From Tetmemena sp. SeJ-2015 (taxonomy: Eukaryota; Ciliophora; Spirotrichea; Sporadotrichida; Oxytrichidae), in NCBI GenBank assembly GCA_027382625.1, contig JAJKFJ010021372.1, positions 24,731 to 88,730 of the forward strand: 64,000 nucleotides of DNA. The letters are read 5' to 3'. Positions 59,701-64,000 of the stretch are shown here, piece by piece. Numbering within the stretch: the stretch's first letter is position 1; each line of letters starts with the position of its first letter. Both the position numbers and the translations under genes were made by a program. Below the pieces are notes generated by a model. It searched no databases and had not been told where the DNA came from. It was given only the letters and a program-made list of their open reading frames with translations.

Positions 59701-60350
59701 AAAACGGGAAGAATATGACTAGTTTGAAAGCAATGATGATGCAATATAATTGACCAACAATACATTGTATGATATACAAGATATAAGAAAATTTTAAAAA
59801 GTGAACAAAGTAAAAATAAGGTAAATAAAATAAAAAAAAATTTTTGAGAGACGTAAAGGTGACATAACAGAAATAAAAATTAAATTATATGTAAAAATAT
59901 AAAAATTTTGAAATATTAAAAGTATTATTTATGATACTAAATAAAAAAAATTTTTTTAAATTAATTTTTAAGTAGGGTTTCGGGAAATTTTTTTTCTGAG
60001 TTTGTATAAAAAATTTTTAAAATTTAAAGAGAAAAAAAAAAATAGAAAAAAAAAATTTTTAAAAAAAATTCTATTTTTCCCCAAAATTTATCTTTTTAGA
60101 GGGTTTAGAATTTAAAAAGTATACCTTGTTTTTAATTCTGCAAATGGGCTCACTTTTTTTCTCGACAGGCAAACTCGGGTTTTTTAAAAAAAACTTCTAG
60201 CATTAAAGATCGAAAAATAAAACCCAAAAACCCAAAAGCTTCATGGAAACACCCAAATTTTCTCGCATATAAGGAGAAGGATTTGCTTTTTTTTAAATCC
60301 TTTTTTTAGCTTGATGCAAGCTATTCTGCTTAAAAATTTTAAAAACAGGG
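56781..60350. other. Homopolymer-rich, probably low-quality consensus
   Basis: Base composition changes abruptly: runs of A, T, C and G of 4-9 bases follow one another (for example AAAACCCCTTTAAATTTT), unlike the first 56 kb. Frames do not persist. The only recognisable protein piece is the kinase fragment at 59560-59668. Confidence 0.6.
59560..59668 (+). CDS. Protein kinase fragment (catalytic loop)
   Basis: Reads MRGWHRDLKPETLMINFEP then VRATVIDFNKL: the His-Arg-Asp-x-Lys-Pro-Glu catalytic loop and the Ile-Asp-Phe start of the activation segment, with Asn where most kinases have Gly. Nothing before or after belongs to a kinase, so it is a lone coding segment (possible scrambled or dispersed gene) or a remnant. 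Confidence 0.6.
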
Positions 60351-60949
60351 GTACTTCAATTTTGGTATTCTTCATGAAGCAGAGATACTTTAGCTACATC
60401 ATAGAACTTCATAATTAAGATTCCTTCTATGGCTTATAATATAAACTATACTCATTTATTCCCCGTTGACTATAAATAATCACTAATGGACAGATCTTTT
60501 TCCTTTTCAACTAACTTAATCGCATATCTAACGCATTTGAAGAGATAATCTCTTAAATAAATCTCACAGCAAGCGAAGTGCTTACTCTCAAGACGGAAAA
60601 TTGTATCAATAATTCTCTAATCAAACTACCAATTACACTTCAAGGTTTAAATTTACTATCGCAATTAAAAGCATCGCATTCATGTATGTTGCTTTATATA
60701 ACGTGTTAATAATTTTGTTATGATTTTAAAATAACTTCCTCACTTAATCAATAAGAATGATATTTATTATTGATTCATTAATTTTGATGCAAATTTCATA
60801 TGTTTTATTTGATAAAATACTCGGAAGCTAAACATATGAATGAGTAATTTTTAAGATATTTATCAAATCAATCTCAGTTTTGGTATTTTGTTGATGGTTA
60901 TTCCTGCCTCTTGAATATTGAGGGATTTTATATTAGCTTTACAAGATTA

Positions 60950-61900
60950 TTGTAATTAATTTTACAAATTTCAATTTAACTAACACCTTCACAACCCAAA
61001 CCCAATTCTACTTTCAACTTTGAACACATGAGAACTAACTAACCTTCCGTCACCTAAAGAATCAATAGATTCGGCTCCTAAGCGCCTACACTCCAGTCAA
61101 GTGTGCTTGGTTAGATCAGCGATTAGCATATATTTAATTAACGCCATCAAATTCACCCAGCTCGCATTCCAAGTTCAAACTAGGATCATATTTGCTATCC
61201 TATTTATGCTGAAAACGTATTTTACTATGTAAACTAACCTGTTTTCTCGCCAACTCAAAATGCAAGGAACAATTGCGCACTCTACTATATCAGCGAACCA
61301 AATGCAGTAGGCTACTTCTTCCACACAGACACCTGCTCCATTTCGATCGACTGACAGACTCTAATAGAACAGGTTAAGGTAGTCGCCAAGTGTAGGAGAC
61401 TTGCACTAAACGAATCTTTATTCATCAACATAGGTGCCTGCCCACTAATCTTCTCAAAATCGAGGTTCTCCAGCATCTCTTTAGGATTTTAATTTATAAT
61501 TCGTTAATTGTAATGATGAAGGTAATACACTAGCTGTTTTTTAAGATTATCATCCTCTTTCAATCTCTTAGAAAAAGATCCAGTCCAAGAAGTCGTCTGC
61601 TATGAGATTGAACTAAGGTTCTCAGTCCTAGAGAACATTGCAGTAGCAAGAAGCTTACAGCTCGAGGTCCTTTTCAATGCTGCCTCGAAGTGAGAGATCG
61701 CAAGGATTTTTCTAGAGGCGTATCGCTTAAAGAGAAAGTGGTCGCGCTTAAGATTTTTCTTACTTGTTGGCCGTCAAGTTTAGCCTAATCAGGCTGCAAG
61801 TTCAGTAGCGCGAATCAAGCTTCCTTCTAAGGATGTTCAGGTTCCCTCTATTTGACTACTGATAACTATGAGTCTTCTGATAGCTTGTCTTAAAAGGAAC
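60950..61900 (+). CDS. Unrecognised protein in a cleaner sequence island
   Basis: Within 60350-62020 the homopolymer pattern is absent. Frames read IKFTQLAFQVQTRIIFAILF, PVFSPTQNARNNCALYYISE, PNAVGYFFHTDTCSISID, QTLIEQVKVVAKCRRLALNE, and DPVQEVVCYEIELRFSVLEN IAVARSLQLEVLFNAAS in separate blocks. In-frame TGA codons occur after SISID (about 61349) and after AASK (about 61689). Start, stop and joins are not established. No family recognised; it could be one gene with IESs or a decayed one. Confidence 0.35.
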
Positions 61901-62020
61901 TAGAAAATTTGCGGGGATTAATCAGACATTTTCTTGCACTAATCTTTAAGAAATTTATCTTCTCATCATAGCCCACATCAACTACACAACTCAGGCTCAA
62001 ATTTCAAGAAAAAATTTTGC

Positions 62021-64000
62021 TCTTTGAGCAAATGTTTTTTTAAACCCCAATATTAATATATTTAAACCATGATTTTTAAATAAATAAGGGAGAAAAAAAA
62101 AATTTAAAGAAAGCATAGAATTTTTTGGTAGCTTTAATCCTTCTGAGTATTCAAAATATAAAAATTTTTACAGTGAGAATGAGAATTAAGAGAATTCTCA
62201 AAGCTGGTTGCTTAAATGGCTCCCTCCCGATTTTCAAGGTAAAGCTGGCAAAAAACTCTTGGAGAATTTATTGCTAGCTTGGAAAAAAAGAGTGGAAGGG
62301 GGAAAGCAGCTTAAAAAAATGTCTAGGGAGTTCCATCAAGTGTCCCCAAACAGTAGTTGGGCCAAGGTTTTTTTAAAACAGGATACAGCGCGTCCCACCT
62401 CAAAATTCTTAGCGATCCCGTAGGCTGCTTTTGGGAAAAGAGAACCAAATTAGGCCTTAATGTCCAGCTACAGCAGAATTTCAGTGCTTCCCTATAATAA
62501 GCAATTGCTTACAGTCAACTGCTTAATTGGATGTTGCAACTCATCAAAACCCTTCTTTGGAGATTTCCAAAACAAAATTTAAAGTTTAAGAACTAAAAAT
62601 TTCTGACAAAGATTAGAAAATCAGGTGGGAGGATTTTCTGAATCTTTAAACATTTTCCAAAACTTTTTGTGGCTGATCCTTTGCCTTTGGGCCCAAATAT
62701 TTTCAAACCCTCTTCACTTTATCCCTTTTTATAAAAGGCATCTTTTCTCAAGGGTAACCTTACTTTCCCTTTTTTGGGAAATACTCTTATGGGTTTGGGA
62801 ATTTGGGGAAAAAAAGTTTGAGCCTAAATCTCAGGGAAAAATTTCGCAAGGGGTTTGGGGGTTTTGTGAATATCTTGGGGCAAGGATTTAACTTTTTTTT
62901 AATCTTTAAAAAAATATTTGTGATAATTAAAGAGGCCCCGCGATTTTTCCCATCTTTGATCTTTTAAATTTTATTCTTTCCCTAAGGTGATTTATTTTTG
63001 AGGGTTTTAAAAATTAAAATGTTTACACTTGGTTTAAAATTTCAATTGGGCTCAATTTTTTTTCGACAGGCCAAAATTTCCCGTTTGCAAGGAAAATTCT
63101 AGCTTTAAATTTTGAAAAAAAAATCCCCCCGCATTTTTTTCGTTTCCCCCCTTTTATCTTTAAAATTTTTCTTTTCCCCTAAGGTTTATCATTTTTAGGC
63201 CCCTTGGAATTAAAATTTTATACACTTTTTTTTTAACTTCTGCAAAGTGGTGGGTATTTTTTTTGACAGGAAACTCAAATTTTTTCCAAAGGAAAAATTC
63301 AGCCTTTGATCCCCGAAAAATAGCCCCCCGATTTCCCATCCTTATCCCTTTTCCTCTTTTCCTTTTTTCCAAAATTTATTTCGTTTTTGCCTCCTTTTTT
63401 TTTTGTTTTTGGGGGTTAAAAGAAAAGGAAGTTGTCTACGAAATGTTATTTTAAAACCCTAAAACCCAAACCCAAATACCCGGGGAAAAAAAATACTTTT
63501 GGGCTCACTTCATTTATGCATATTAAGAGCCCAAAGTCCCAAATTGGCCCCCCCTAAGAGCTTTTACGAACCCCAAAAACCTCCAGATTATCTCCTTTTT
63601 TTATAAACCGGGAAATTTACCCCCATGAAAAAAAATATTTTAAATTTGTTATTAAAAAACTTCTAAACAAACCCCCTTTTTATTCCGTTCAAAATTTTAA
63701 AACCCCTTTCATCCCCAAAAATTTTTTTTTCTGTCCCCCCCGAAATTATTTAGCTTTTAAACCCTTTTTGCTCATAGCTTCATTTTAACATCGTTTTGTT
63801 ACCCTTTTTGTTGGGTTGGAAAAGTTTTGATTGATAACCCCCTTTTAAAATAAAATTTGTAATAAAACCACCCAATCATCGTGATTCAAAAATATTTTTT
63901 TTTTATTTTGATTTTAAGTCGCCCTATTTAAAACTTTAAAAAATCTTATTTTTCTTTTTATTTTAAATTAAATGGAGTTTCAAAAAAAGTAAAAATTTAA
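62021..64000. other. Second homopolymer-rich, probably low-quality stretch
   Basis: Same character as 56.8-60.3 kb, ending in long T, C and A runs. No gene, RNA gene or repeat supported. Confidence 0.6.

Noticed and set aside
63455..63480. Telomere-like CCCTAAAACCCAAACCC stretch
   Set aside because: Not a regular CCCCAAAA repeat as in hypotrich telomeres, not at a chromosome end, and inside the homopolymer-rich region.
1..64000. TBE-type telomere-bearing transposon or other known ciliate transposase
   Set aside because: No C4A4/G4T4 inverted ends and no recognisable DDE transposase segment seen.
1..64000. CRISPR array, bacterial operon or ribosome binding sites
   Set aside because: No regular short repeats with spacers; genes are eukaryotic with introns and a ciliate code.

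Overview
This window looks like ciliate germline (micronuclear) DNA, most likely from a spirotrich/hypotrich of the Oxytricha-Stylonychia-Tetmemena kind. It is AT-rich, recognisable proteins read through only if TAA and TAG mean Gln, and TGA ends nearly every gene. Spliceosomal introns are short (30 to 117 bp, GT..AG). Conserved genes are also cut by short AT-rich inserts that have no GT..AG ends but are bounded by 2-8 bp direct repeats; removing one repeat plus the insert restores the protein exactly. These are internal eliminated sequences (IESs) with pointers. I placed about twenty, from 10 bp to 367 bp. Several genes in a row without telomeres also argue against macronuclear nanochromosomes.

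Layout. 0.7-8.0 kb: giant coiled-coil protein with a C-terminal GAS2 microtubule-binding domain. 8.1-9.6 kb (-): unrecognised protein. 10.7-10.9 kb: possible kinase tail. 11.0-17.4 kb: three tandem gamma-glutamyl hydrolase paralogues, two with lesions. 17.9-25.5 kb (-): tandem cluster of two-pass membrane proteins with a partial duplication. 25.7-28.7 kb: PhoD-like phosphatase with a tRNA-Glu inside one IES. 28.8-29.3 kb: small unknown gene. 29.7-31.6 kb: SLC22-like transporter. 31.7-33.6 kb: low-complexity protein. 34.1 kb: second tRNA-Glu. 34.5-35.5 kb (-): Rab GTPase. 36.0-37.9 kb: two related unknown genes. 37.9-39.2 kb (-): coiled-coil protein. 39.4-41.1 kb (-): TATA-binding protein. 41.3-43.6 kb: RING/TRAF-type zinc finger/Kelch protein. 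43.7-46.6 kb: mucolipin-like TRP channel. 46.7-47.5 kb (-): EF-hand protein. 47.6-51.8 kb: RNase P subunit Rpp29/Pop4, apparently split by a 3-kb perfect palindrome. 51.8-52.8 kb (-): TMEM128-like protein. 53.8-55.9 kb: unknown coiled-coil protein. From about 56.8 kb the sequence becomes rich in homopolymer runs and is probably poor consensus, with a cleaner island at 60.3-62.0 kb.

The genes share no pathway; several are housekeeping genes that would each sit on their own macronuclear chromosome. The most notable points are the very small in-frame IESs, the 3-kb palindrome (two identical 1,380-bp arms around a loop holding a chaperonin-60-like fragment) inside a gene at an AATTG repeat, and a tRNA gene nested in a protein gene's IES. 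Gene ends given here span coding segments plus introns and IESs; many internal junctions were not resolved.
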